Source: a virus. From it: a stretch of DNA of 32,259 nt. The DNA lies in IMG/VR virus record IMGVR_UViG_3300042353_000352, positions 1 through 32,259 of that record; one strand, given 5' to 3'. Shown piece by piece: positions 7,512-15,814 of this stretch. The position numbers and the translations under genes are program-made. The notes under the pieces are model-generated. The model saw only the letters and a list, made by a program, of their open reading frames with translations. It was not told the origin of the DNA and did no database searches. Position 1 is the stretch's first letter. Each line of letters starts with the position of its first letter.

Positions 7512-8804
7512 CTACGCTAACACTTTCCAGCCTTTGCGGAGATAAAGCCCTAACCTATCTGTATTTTGCTTTTTATCGGCGTATCCAGCAAATTGAATGT
7601 CTACTATAATCGGGTCTAGTTTACCGTCATGCATTCGCATAATCCTACCAGCAATTTGTTCTAGTAAACTATCGTTTGACATAGGAACTGCCAAAATTAC
7701 GCAGCTTAGGATGTTGATTGAAATTCCCTCTGAAAATATTTGCCTGCTTCCAGCAATGCACATCTTTTCTTTGGCAAGAATTTGAGCTTTTGCTTGCTGT
7801 CTATCTTCAAAACTGGTTCCCCCAGTAACCAACAAACACGTTTCACCAACATACTCTTTTACTTTCTCTAAGAATTCTACTCGGTCAGCGATAACTAAAA
7901 CACTATGCCCTTCAGCAACGTGCATTTTAGCTATATCTGCAATAAATTGTCTGTATTTATCATCTTGAGTAAGATCAGTAATCTTTTCTACCCAAGTAAC
8001 ATTAGGCTTAAGTGTTATTCCACTTTTAACCATGTGAATAGTAGGCGGTATAGTATTAGATACTGGAGGCTTTAGTACTGTTGTACCAAAATAATCTTTA
8101 AATAAGATATGCTTACCATCTTTTCGTATCATAGTACCGCTAAGGGCTACTCTGTATCTAGCGTGAAAGCTATCGACTGTTGCTGCAAATGTTGTTGCAG
8201 GGCAGTGATGTGCTTCATCTAATATTACTGTTCCAAACTCTTTGGCAAGTTCAGCAGTATGTTTAACTAAAGTCTGTATGTTTGCAACTGTAATAAAGTG
8301 GTCTTCGTAATCTAAATCACCACCACCTATAATTCCACATTCGCAACCAAACAATGTTTCAATTTCTTCAATCCACTGATCTCTAAGTGCTGCAGTATGT
8401 GTTATAACTAAAGTCTTTTGCCCAAACTTTCGGGCAAGATGTAATGCCGTGAAAGTCTTACCCCAACCTGGTAAAGCATTTATAAAACAAGTACCTTCTA
8501 CTTCATTGTAGATTGTTTGTTGATCTTCATATAGCTCAAATTTAGGGACAGGGTAAGGAACAGGAACTAAAATTCGTTTATCTATTATTTCGTAATCTTG
8601 AGGTATTAAATCTGTACGTCCTTGCGGAATAGAAAGAATACCCTTGATTAGCGACTTATAGTTTTTAATTGTTTCGACACTAGCAAATTTCTTTGATCCA
8701 GTGTCTTTGTGTATTTTGTAGGTAAGAGACTTAATTATATGTTTAGTGTGCTCTACACCTGGATTGTCTAAGTATATTCTGTTTGATATAACTGCTTTTA
8801 CCAC
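7512..8804 (-). CDS. SF2 DNA helicase (UvsW / T5 D10-like)
   Basis: ATP-dependent branch-migration or fork-remodelling helicase. Motifs, numbered from a GTG at 8804: ALPGWGKTFTAL (Walker A, about 110-121), VILDEAHHC (Walker B DEAH, about 193-201), ALSGTMIRKDG (motif III), and the C-terminal RecA-like domain with SEGISI and QIAGRIMRMHDGK (motif VI). About 430 residues, as for UvsW-type enzymes. The reading frame extends upstream to a GTG at 8819, but that has no SD. The GTG at 8804 overlaps the upstream stop as TAGTG and has GGAG 9 bases before it, so I prefer it. It lies between PolA and SSB, matching the T5 D9-D10 order. Confidence 0.92.
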   Translation of the reverse strand: MVKAVISNRIYLDNPGVEHTKHIIKSLTYKIHKDTGSKKFASVETIKNYKSLIKGILSIPQGRTDLIPQDYEIIDKRILVPVPYPVPKFELYEDQQTIYNEVEGTCFINALPGWGKTFTALHLARKFGQKTLVITHTAALRDQWIEEIETLFGCECGIIGGGDLDYEDHFITVANIQTLVKHTAELAKEFGTVILDEAHHCPATTFAATVDSFHARYRVALSGTMIRKDGKHILFKDYFGTTVLKPPVSNTIPPTIHMVKSGITLKPNVTWVEKITDLTQDDKYRQFIADIAKMHVAEGHSVLVIADRVEFLEKVKEYVGETCLLVTGGTSFEDRQQAKAQILAKEKMCIAGSRQIFSEGISINILSCVILAVPMSNDSLLEQIAGRIMRMHDGKLDPIIVDIQFAGYADKKQNTDRLGLYLRKGWKVLA

Positions 8805-9334
8805 TACACTAGTCTCCACGTATCTTTTTGCGGATATTCATAGTAGCCATAAAATAAATAGCTATTATCCATATATAAAACCCCTGCGTATTGGTGATAG
8901 CTTTCAGGCTGAATCATAGTTTTGAATCTATGAGCCACACCTTCTAGTTCTAACACACAGCCTATGCCATCCGCAGGTAATACTTTACTAATCTTCTTTG
9001 TTGTCAGTTTGGCGCGTGTAGATTTTTTATGTTGAAAAACCTGTCCGTGGCTATCTATAAACCATGTCGTTGATTTTGCTAACTTAATAATATCTACAAG
9101 AAAGTATACTGCTGAACTTATAGGAAACAACGTTGCTTTACCTTGCAAAGCGAGCCTACGTAAGCCTAGAGTGGGCTTAGCTATTGACTTATCGTCTACG
9201 AACCTATAGTTTGTTGTGTGTTCAGCAGTATCCTTATCACTGTATTCTGATTTATAGTATACTATATCGCCATCTGTTTCAGGCTGTTTTTCACCCAGCC
9301 TGAACACGGGAAATACTATTTCCTGTAGTTTCAT
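8804..9334 (-). CDS. Unknown protein between PolA and SF2 helicase
   Basis: A 176-residue protein I do not recognise. A longer reading to 9391 exists, but an excellent SD (GGGAGGAG) stands 5 bases before the ATG at 9334, so I use that start; it overlaps the end of the polymerase gene by 44 bases in another frame. The sequence has a polar N-terminus, a basic middle (HKKSTRAKLTTKKISK, about 102-117) and an aromatic C-terminus (YMDNSYLFYGYYEYPQKD). No signal peptide, membrane segment or catalytic motif is seen. Its overlaps on both sides (polymerase upstream, helicase downstream) tie it to the replication proteins, so a replisome accessory role is likely but unproven. Confidence 0.8.
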   Translation of the reverse strand: MKLQEIVFPVFRLGEKQPETDGDIVYYKSEYSDKDTAEHTTNYRFVDDKSIAKPTLGLRRLALQGKATLFPISSAVYFLVDIIKLAKSTTWFIDSHGQVFQHKKSTRAKLTTKKISKVLPADGIGCVLELEGVAHRFKTMIQPESYHQYAGVLYMDNSYLFYGYYEYPQKDTWRLV

Positions 9335-11579
9335 AGTACTCCTCCCATGAGCCAAAACTATAGTCCTCACCAACGTCTTGGTCAACGCCAATAGGGAATC
9401 CAGGAATACCGCAACCCCAATCTTGCTGTGTGTTACGTTTTAAAATTTCGCAGTATTGTTCTACGTGCTCTTCTTTAACCAGTGCCACAATCGAGTCGTG
9501 TACAAGCATAAAAATTTTAGCGTCGATATTGGCTTTAACAATATCGTTAGCAGTCCCCATAGCGCCAAGCAAGTTAACATCACTAGCAAGAGACTGAACT
9601 TCAGCATTAATACCACTACGTACTTCGTGAGCTGCAATACCCTTGTCACTAGAAAATACATTAGGAAGACGACGCTTTCTGCCAAAATAACTATAAGTAT
9701 AGCCATTTTGTTCAATAAAGCTTTTACGTGTATCCAACCAGTTTTTAAGCTTACTAAACTTCTTAAAATATTGTTTAATATCATCTCTAGCCCTGTCTAC
9801 TGGGTACTCTTCTCCAGTAGCTTTTGATACAGTTTGTGATACTTTATTAGCACCTGAACCATACAAAATACCAAAAGAAATAGCTTTAGCACTCTGACGC
9901 ATATTGCCGTATTTTTTCTTTACATCTTCTACTTCACAAGGCAAATCAAATACCATTTTAGCAATAGTTGAGTGAAAGTCTCCTCCAGTCGAGAACACTT
10001 CTTGTAGTTTTTTGTCACCTGACAACACAGCAGCATAATACATCTCTGCTGTAGTCAAGTCTTGCGAAACGATCTTAAAACCCGCTGGAGCTTTGATGCA
10101 ACCTTTGATAATAGGATTGTCGCGAGGTATTTGCTGAGCGTTGAACTTCCCAGAACTACTAAGCCTACCACTAGTAGTAAATATAAGGTTAAAATTTGTA
10201 CGTATGCGACCATCACGGTCAAGCTCTGGTAAAATCTTTGAAATATAGGTGTTTTGGATTTTTCCAAGTTGTCGCACCTTTAAAATCGCCGCAGGGAGTG
10301 GGTGCTCCTCTGACAACTGTTCAAGTACCTCTGCATCTGTTGAGATTGCACCTGTAGCAGTTTTCTTTCCAGTGGGGGATAAACCAAGATAGTCAAAAAG
10401 AACAATGCGTAACTGCATAACACTATTGGGATTAAAGATTTTTCCAGTATCCTGCTCAAACCGTTTAACTTCTTCAAATCCATACACCACCTGCTTAGCT
10501 TTCTCAATTTCTTCATCAAGATACAAATTAGCAGCAGCCATTCTTTCTTGACTAATAGGAATTCCTACTTCTTCCATATCCATAAGGAACAGTGTACCAG
10601 GAACCAAAATCGTTTCGTAAACAAAACGTAATTTGTCGTTGTTTTGTACAATAGGCCAGAACTTCATGAATAAGTCATAAGTTACAGCAGTATCAATACT
10701 AGCGTAACGACTAATAGTATCGAACGGAATTAAGTCATAAGTAAAGTCGTCTTGCAACATACCGTTTTGAGCACAGTATGATTTTTTAAAGTCGTCTAAC
10801 TCTGAATCGTAATCTCCGTAGTCTGTATACTTAAGTGCAAGTGATTTCAAGCCGTGTGAGTCTGTTTCATCTAACACATAGTGCATAACCATAGTATCAT
10901 GAACTTTTTTACGATCAAATGTCAAACCTAAGTGATAGGCTAGCATTTTATAGTCAAATTTCATGTTGTGAAACACAATGGTAAAAGTATTGCAGATTTT
11001 CTGCAACAACTCTACGCACTCTTCATCCATAGCGTCACATAAGATGTAACGACCATGTTTAGATTTATAACTAATAGAGACACCTAGCACATATCCATCA
11101 CGTGGGTACAGACCAGTTGTTTCCGTATCAAGTGCTACATAGCCTTGAGCATTTTCAATAACTTCTATTAAGAACTCACGTGCTTCGGGAGTACTATTAA
11201 TTCCTTTAAAGTCACCTTCAGTAGCTGGGCGTAACGTGCCTTCCATGTATTTATGGATACGATCACAAGCACGTTGAAAGTCGGGTTTACCTTCTGGCTT
11301 AAAAGCTAACATTGCAGGATTTGAAATAGCAATAAATTTATCTGCAACTAATTGACCCGCCATATTAGTTACTGAAGTAATTTTAGCATATTCTTTGGCG
11401 GCTTCTGCACCTACAAGAATAACGTAATTATAAGGTTCTAAGTCTACTTCTAAATCTACGTCTTTTTTAAGTAGTTTAGTAATAGGAATTGAACTCATAT
11501 GATAATGGTCAAAGTCGAAGTTAAAATACTCTTTATAGCGAGTACGATTAGGGGCTTTATCAATTAATGCAATTTTCAT
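9291..11579 (-). CDS. Family A DNA polymerase with 3'-5' exonuclease
   Basis: Replicative DNA polymerase, 762 residues, with no 5' nuclease domain. An N-terminal segment (1-145) precedes a proofreading domain with ALDTETTGL (Asp151, Glu153), FHNMKFD (Asn205, Asp209) and YASIDTAVTYD (Tyr292, Asp296). The polymerase domain carries motif A SQDLTTAEMYYA (Asp507, Glu512), motif B RQSAKAISFGILYG (Arg561, Lys565, Phe569, Tyr573) and motif C MLVHDSIVAL (His694, Asp695). The residue equivalent to E. coli Phe762 is Phe569, the wild-type state that normally discriminates against dideoxynucleotides. It lies between primase and the SF2 helicase, as T5 D9 does. The flap nuclease missing here is encoded separately at 1950-2795. 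Confidence 0.97.
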   Translation of the reverse strand: MKIALIDKAPNRTRYKEYFNFDFDHYHMSSIPITKLLKKDVDLEVDLEPYNYVILVGAEAAKEYAKITSVTNMAGQLVADKFIAISNPAMLAFKPEGKPDFQRACDRIHKYMEGTLRPATEGDFKGINSTPEAREFLIEVIENAQGYVALDTETTGLYPRDGYVLGVSISYKSKHGRYILCDAMDEECVELLQKICNTFTIVFHNMKFDYKMLAYHLGLTFDRKKVHDTMVMHYVLDETDSHGLKSLALKYTDYGDYDSELDDFKKSYCAQNGMLQDDFTYDLIPFDTISRYASIDTAVTYDLFMKFWPIVQNNDKLRFVYETILVPGTLFLMDMEEVGIPISQERMAAANLYLDEEIEKAKQVVYGFEEVKRFEQDTGKIFNPNSVMQLRIVLFDYLGLSPTGKKTATGAISTDAEVLEQLSEEHPLPAAILKVRQLGKIQNTYISKILPELDRDGRIRTNFNLIFTTSGRLSSSGKFNAQQIPRDNPIIKGCIKAPAGFKIVSQDLTTAEMYYAAVLSGDKKLQEVFSTGGDFHSTIAKMVFDLPCEVEDVKKKYGNMRQSAKAISFGILYGSGANKVSQTVSKATGEEYPVDRARDDIKQYFKKFSKLKNWLDTRKSFIEQNGYTYSYFGRKRRLPNVFSSDKGIAAHEVRSGINAEVQSLASDVNLLGAMGTANDIVKANIDAKIFMLVHDSIVALVKEEHVEQYCEILKRNTQQDWGCGIPGFPIGVDQDVGEDYSFGSWEEYYETTGNSISRVQAG

Positions 11580-11608
11580 TTAATACTTTCTTATAGCGTA
11601 TTTGGCTA

Positions 11609-12463
11609 TTATTTGGTTATATATTCTGCAATCGACTTTACTTCAAGCATATCAAGTTCACCTGGATCTTTGTCATCAGGTAACTTAATAATCTCAACAA
11701 TAAAGTTTTCTTCTTCAATTAAAGGCTTTATGGCTTTGGCAGCTTTATCGCCTGCCTCGTCACCATCAAATAAAAGATATATATGAGTAATACCTTGTGC
11801 TTTAAACGGCAAAAGTTTTTGTTTTGTGTCATTTTGTAAAGTGTTTGTGCCAAAAGCACATACTACGTTTTCTAAACCTTTATCGTAAAGATTTAGCATA
11901 TCAAACACACCTTCTACAATTACCATTGATTGATAACCGCTAGGAAGGTGCGAGGGAAATACAGGCATCTTAACACCGCTAGGGTAATTAATGTATCTAG
12001 GATTTCCATTACTAAGAGTGTGCCTGCCGACAAATACTACTATTTTACCAGTAATATCCTTAACAGGAAAGATTATTCTATCTTGTAGTTTTTCAACTAT
12101 GTTTGTGTAAAAAGCCCCAAAGTATTTTAAAGTTTGAGGACTCACTCCACGGAACTGCTTCAAGTAAGGGGTATGACCACTAGGTAGTTCAAGCCCGATG
12201 TGACTCGTTTTTAGTTCATTCAATTTTTCCTTGAGAGCCGCAATTTTCATAGGTACGGGATTAGTAAAAACCCCATAATATTTGAATAAATTAGTTTTAA
12301 AGCCGCAACTGAAGCAATGAGCTACACCAGTAACACGATCTACGCGAAAACTAGGATTGGAATCCTCGTGATCTGGGTTTAGGCATTTAATTAGGTAGTC
12401 GCGACCTGACACACTAAATGCTAGCCCATTTTTGTTGATTAGTTCTAGTACTGGATCGCTCAT
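11609..12463 (-). CDS. DNA primase (CHC2 zinc finger plus TOPRIM)
   Basis: Makes RNA primers for lagging-strand synthesis. In 284 residues: an N-terminal zinc-binding domain with Cys27, His32, Cys50 and Cys53, the latter pair within VAHCFSCGFKT; a primase core (about 100-175); and a TOPRIM domain with VIVEGVFDML (Glu184) and YLLFDGDEAGDKAA (Asp233, Asp235). It is shorter than DnaG (about 580) because it lacks the helicase-binding C-terminal domain, and it is not fused to the helicase as in T7. Its ATG lies next to the helicase stop (one base between), so both are probably made together for the primosome. Confidence 0.95.
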   Translation of the reverse strand: MSDPVLELINKNGLAFSVSGRDYLIKCLNPDHEDSNPSFRVDRVTGVAHCFSCGFKTNLFKYYGVFTNPVPMKIAALKEKLNELKTSHIGLELPSGHTPYLKQFRGVSPQTLKYFGAFYTNIVEKLQDRIIFPVKDITGKIVVFVGRHTLSNGNPRYINYPSGVKMPVFPSHLPSGYQSMVIVEGVFDMLNLYDKGLENVVCAFGTNTLQNDTKQKLLPFKAQGITHIYLLFDGDEAGDKAAKAIKPLIEEENFIVEIIKLPDDKDPGELDMLEVKSIAEYITK

Positions 12464-12464
12464 T

Positions 12465-13853
12465 TTAGTTCCATGGTAAGTCAGATGATGTGTCGTCTTG
12501 TTTTAAATCGTCGGTCTTGGTCTTTTTCCCAGCTTTCTTAACAACTTCCTTAGCGGCTGGTTTATCCACTGATTGTGGGCTAATGCGTAAGGTGTCCCAG
12601 TCAATCGGGCACGTAAATGCCATTTCCTTGCCGCCACGTATTTTTGTCGTTTCAAAGCTGATCGCATTAGTCTCTTTGTCATGCGCTTCCATTGTAAGGG
12701 CGATATCTGCTGCATCCAAGATGCCCTTGGCAAATCTCGCCTCACCTGTGGCATCGATTTGGTACGGTGATACCATAACGATCTCGTACTTTCTCGCAAG
12801 ATTTTTGAGCTTCTTGGATATTTCAATTTGTGGTTTCCAATCGTATTGATCTGTGCCTTCTAGTACAATTTGGTTAATGTAGTCAACTACCACAACTTTT
12901 AGTTTATCGCCAAACTTTGCTTTGGCTTTACCAATATGCAAGTCGATACTACTTAGGGTCAAATCTCTGTCGTCTACAATAATCATTTGATTATCTACTT
13001 TAAGTAGATGGTTTCGTACTAAGTGTTCTTCAAATTTAAATCTATCTCTGTGACGCATAAATTCTCCAATAGTAGCGTCGGCATCTTGGAACATTCCTGC
13101 TCTAGCTTTTACTACTCGGAGAACCTCATCATCTGTTAGTTTGTGTTGTTTTAAGTTTTGTAGGTTCACATTAGCTAAAATAGCTAAGTTGCGTTCCATC
13201 GTTTCTTGAGCAGTCATCTCTATTGAGAAGTAAATACTGCTATTACCAGATTCATACTGATTAACAAAGATATTACTACTAGTAATAGACTTACCAGATC
13301 CACGCTTTCCTCCGATGAGGATGAGTTCCTGGCGAGCCACTCCACCGAGCACAGCGTCAAAAGTATTATTAAGACCCAAATAAACACGTTCTTTCTCCAA
13401 TTCGTCGGGGTGGCGAAACATCATCATGTCTGCCATAGTGAAAACCTTTTCACTAGTGTGCGTTTTTTCTTCTATTGTTAATGCTATGTTTGCTAAGTTA
13501 TCTTTTATTTCGTTTGAATCGTAAAGCGGTAGTTTGTCTACAAATTTGTCTAATAATTTTACCGTTTCATTTTGTGTATACTGATCGATTAGCGCATCTA
13601 GCGCAACCTCAGCTGAAACGTCAGGAACCTCGGTTAAACGGAGAGTTGCTAACGTCTTCGACGCTGGACCCTCCCTTAAGGTTATTTCGAGATCGTCAAA
13701 TGACGGTACAGCGCTGTATTTTTCGTAATACTTATTTATAGCACCGTACAAGGAAGAGTATGCAGCGTCAAGAAATACTAATTTGAGTTTAGCCCAGATA
13801 TCTAGGTTTTTCTCAGTTAGCAATTTATTTAAGACTACTGCTGATGTATCCAA
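12465..13853 (-). CDS. Replicative DNA helicase (DnaB / T4 gp41 family)
   Basis: Hexameric fork helicase, 462 residues. The helical N-terminal domain (1-130) is followed by a RecA-type motor: Walker A GGKRGSGKS (181-189), motif H1a FSIEMT with Glu212, Walker B KVVVVDYINQIV (319-330) and motif H3 VSPYQIDATGEAR (361-373, Gln365). The C-terminus is a Lys-rich then acidic tail (KKAGKKTKTDDLKQDD). The start is a TTG at 13853, with AGGG six bases upstream and the previous stop codon between. No in-frame ATG occurs before the middle of the protein, so the TTG start is well supported. Primase follows directly. Confidence 0.95.
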   Translation of the reverse strand: MDTSAVVLNKLLTEKNLDIWAKLKLVFLDAAYSSLYGAINKYYEKYSAVPSFDDLEITLREGPASKTLATLRLTEVPDVSAEVALDALIDQYTQNETVKLLDKFVDKLPLYDSNEIKDNLANIALTIEEKTHTSEKVFTMADMMMFRHPDELEKERVYLGLNNTFDAVLGGVARQELILIGGKRGSGKSITSSNIFVNQYESGNSSIYFSIEMTAQETMERNLAILANVNLQNLKQHKLTDDEVLRVVKARAGMFQDADATIGEFMRHRDRFKFEEHLVRNHLLKVDNQMIIVDDRDLTLSSIDLHIGKAKAKFGDKLKVVVVDYINQIVLEGTDQYDWKPQIEISKKLKNLARKYEIVMVSPYQIDATGEARFAKGILDAADIALTMEAHDKETNAISFETTKIRGGKEMAFTCPIDWDTLRISPQSVDKPAAKEVVKKAGKKTKTDDLKQDDTSSDLPWN

Positions 13854-13855
13854 GA

Positions 13856-14155
13856 TTACCCTACTTTCGATTCGTTATCAATAATAACTTGGTCAATAAT
13901 TTCTGTGATTTTATAGAGAACAGACTCTCTTAATTTTTTAATATCTTGTTGATAAGCAGTATCTTTGTCATATAGTAAACTCAACTGCTCATGCGTAATT
14001 AGTTGTTGTAAGCCAAAATAGATATGATCGTATGCCATTGTACTTTCAGGCATAATCTCTATTTGTACAGCTTTGCCGTAGTTGTGGACAGCTTGTTTGA
14101 CAACTTCTTCCATTGTAAAGGAGTCGTTGTCATGATATGTAAGTGTAACTTTCAT
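13856..14155 (-). CDS. Unknown small protein upstream of the helicase
   Basis: Ninety-nine residues, not recognised. A longer reading to 14209 would run through a terminator hairpin (14173-14207), so I take the ATG at 14155. The product has a short beta-like start (MKVTLTYHDND) and then mostly amphipathic helix with many acidic residues and Tyr/Leu. It could be a helicase loader or accessory factor by position, since it ends two bases before the TTG start of the DnaB-type helicase, but no loader motif is visible. Its start is 18 bases after the terminator T-run, so it depends on read-through or an unrecognised promoter. Confidence 0.75.
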   Translation of the reverse strand: MKVTLTYHDNDSFTMEEVVKQAVHNYGKAVQIEIMPESTMAYDHIYFGLQQLITHEQLSLLYDKDTAYQQDIKKLRESVLYKITEIIDQVIIDNESKVG

Positions 14156-14172
14156 TCTCGACTCGCTAAAGT

Positions 14173-14207
14173 AAAAAAGGTCGGGAGCTTTTTGAAAACT
14201 CCCGACC
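14173..14207 (-). terminator. Strong intrinsic terminator after the HTH-repeat gene
   Basis: Perfect 9-bp GC-rich stem (14179-14187 with 14199-14207), 11-nt loop, followed on the minus strand by six T (14178-14173). It lies 21 bases past the stop of the 14228-14974 gene and separates it from the helicase genes. Confidence 0.93.
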
Positions 14208-14227
14208 AATCGTTTTATAAAACTAGA

Positions 14228-14974
14228 TTAAGCAGCAGCTTTGGCTTCTGCTTTAGCTTTCTTAGCAGCACCATCATAGTCAGCAACTTTGATGCCACGA
14301 CGTGTCAACAATGTACGAAGACCGCGTTCTGTTTTGTCAACAGCTTTAGCAATGTCAGCAACAGTCATGCCAGTAATACGATCACCTAAAGCGGTAACAG
14401 GATCAACTGTCTCTTTTGCATGAGAAACACGCTGTGCGGGAATCTTAGCAATTTGACCTTTGCGTGTCAGACTCAAAGCCTTGCCACGGACAGATGCAAC
14501 TGTCTTGTTCAATGCACTAGCGATATCTTCGATAAAGCTACCTGCGTCAGCCATAGCAATAAACTTAGACTCTTCAGCTTCAGTGTATGTACGAGCAACT
14601 TCAACTTTTTCAGCAGGCTTAACAGAGCCTGTCAATTCCAAAGCCAAAAGTTTACCTTGGATTTGCTTTGCGGAGAACTTGCCACCAGCAAATGCTTCAG
14701 CGATTTCTTTGTATGTCAAAGCACCAGTGTTGTTTACAACGAAGTCTGACAAGTCAGCGCTTTCGTCAGGAGTAAATGCGCTAACTTTTTCTTTAGCCAT
14801 TGAAGCTACTTCAAAGTCCATCTGACGCAATTTGCTTGCAACAGAACGAGTTGTGAAACCAAGGGCTTCAGCAGCGTGCTCAACAGTGTCAACTGTAACT
14901 GGCGACTGTCCGCCAACCATGTTAGTTAATTGGGCAACGGCATCGTCAGACCATTTTTTTGTTTTTTCAGTCAT
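14228..14974 (-). CDS. Multi-HTH DNA-binding protein, positional counterpart of T5 D5
   Basis: A 248-residue protein made of about four repeats of a small helix-turn-helix/Myb-like unit: 8-52 (WSDDAVAQ to SVASKLRQMDFEV), 66-115 (TYKEIAEAFAGGKFSAKQI), 129-176 (FIEDIASALNKTVASVRG) and 187-232 (TVADIAKAVDKTERGLR). Each shows IA-x2-hydrophobic, T/S, VR-x2-L. The C-terminus is Ala/Lys-rich. T5 D5 is an abundant double-stranded-DNA-binding protein needed for late transcription and replication; this gene holds the same place between ligB and the helicase genes. The strong terminator right after it fits high expression. It overlaps the ligB stop by 8 bases. The DNA-binding role is well supported; D5 equivalence is inferred from order and size. 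Confidence 0.85.
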   Translation of the reverse strand: MTEKTKKWSDDAVAQLTNMVGGQSPVTVDTVEHAAEALGFTTRSVASKLRQMDFEVASMAKEKVSAFTPDESADLSDFVVNNTGALTYKEIAEAFAGGKFSAKQIQGKLLALELTGSVKPAEKVEVARTYTEAEESKFIAMADAGSFIEDIASALNKTVASVRGKALSLTRKGQIAKIPAQRVSHAKETVDPVTALGDRITGMTVADIAKAVDKTERGLRTLLTRRGIKVADYDGAAKKAKAEAKAAA

Positions 14975-15728
14975 TTTTTATTTCTTTCAAGAAATTATTT
15001 AAGTTTGTGATAATTGTAATACCGAGAGACTCGGCTTTTTTGCGTTTTGAACTACCTTTATCTTCTTCATCAACTAAATAATCTGTGGCTTTCGTCACAG
15101 ATTCTACTGGTGTGTAGCCCGCCTCTTCTAATGCTTTGTAGGCTTCTGCTTTAGTTTTATAAGAAGATAATTTTCCTGTGATACAAATAGTTTTTTGATT
15201 ACTATTTGTACTGGAATTCTTTTGAGATTTAAACGAGAAAGGCAAAAACTCTCTCATCTCTTGGAAATCAGTCTCAAGCCAAGCGACTAAGTTTTGTGTA
15301 ACTTTGTCGCCAAGTCCAGCTTGCTTGCAAGTGTCATAACTGATCTCGTCTACAGATGTAACTACTTCACACAATTTCTTACTTGCGGTTGAACCAACTA
15401 GGGGAATGGAAAAACTTACAATAACTGTTGCTAAGTCAGCAGATTTACTGCGTTCAATTTCATCTAACAGTTTTAGTGCTACTTTTTCACTTCCTAGTGA
15501 TTCAACAACTTGTTCTGCGTCAAGATAAAACAATTCAGTAATATCACTCAGTCCAAGTTTTTCAACTGTGCGAGAACCCATACCTTTAATACCAAGAGTC
15601 TTACAGAAGTGTTCGACTTTTTTATTTAACTGAGCACTGCAAGCCGTGTTTCTACAAAAGAGTTGATCGTTGACCAATTCTAAAGGATAATTACAGCAAG
15701 GGCACTCGGTTGGTATTTCGATTCTCAT
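14967..15728 (-). CDS. ligB: NAD-dependent DNA ligase, C-terminal subunit (zinc finger, HhH, BRCT)
   Basis: The C-terminal half of a bacterial LigA, encoded as a separate 253-residue protein as in T5. It starts with the four-cysteine zinc finger (Cys9, Cys12, Cys25, Cys30: ECPCCNYP, FCRNTACSAQ), continues with helix-hairpin-helix repeats (about 45-165: LGIKGMGSRTVEKLG, and further on CKQAGLGDKVTQNL) and ends with a BRCT domain (178-250: TICITGKLSSYKTKAEA). It holds DNA while the LigA subunit performs adenylation and nick sealing. It has its own promoter at 15754-15782 and is separated from ligA by 86 bases, so this is a true two-gene split with a start codon, not a frameshift. Confidence 0.94.
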   Translation of the reverse strand: MRIEIPTECPCCNYPLELVNDQLFCRNTACSAQLNKKVEHFCKTLGIKGMGSRTVEKLGLSDITELFYLDAEQVVESLGSEKVALKLLDEIERSKSADLATVIVSFSIPLVGSTASKKLCEVVTSVDEISYDTCKQAGLGDKVTQNLVAWLETDFQEMREFLPFSFKSQKNSSTNSNQKTICITGKLSSYKTKAEAYKALEEAGYTPVESVTKATDYLVDEEDKGSSKRKKAESLGITIITNLNNFLKEIKND

Positions 15729-15753
15729 AGTTTATTTATCAATTTAAGTATCT

Positions 15754-15782
15754 ATTATACTATAATAAGTTGCTTGTAGCAA
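15754..15782 (-). promoter_or_regulatory. Sigma-70 promoter for ligB with inverted repeat over the -35
   Basis: Minus strand: TTGCTA (15782-15777), 17-bp spacer, TATAAT (15759-15754). A 5-bp perfect inverted repeat, TTGCT-ACA-AGCAA (15782-15770), covers the -35 box and could be an operator. The predicted start is near 15747, 19 nt before the ligB ATG. Confidence 0.82.
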
Positions 15783-15814
15783 GTGAAAATTTCTCTTGCC
15801 CTAAGCCAAAAATT

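Noticed and set aside
9461-10519. Minus-strand frames of 107, 70 and 79 codons in another phase
   Set aside because: They lie inside the polymerase gene, whose motifs continue unbroken in the main frame; no frameshift is needed.
14420-14825. Two long overlapping plus-strand frames over the HTH-repeat gene
   Set aside because: They are by-products of the biased Ala/Lys/Thr codons on the minus strand; the minus frame shows HTH repeats, overlap with ligB and its own terminator.
15728-15814. Frameshift or intron splitting one ligase gene
   Set aside because: Each half has its own start, stop and promoter, and the break falls at the domain border as in the known two-subunit T5 ligase.
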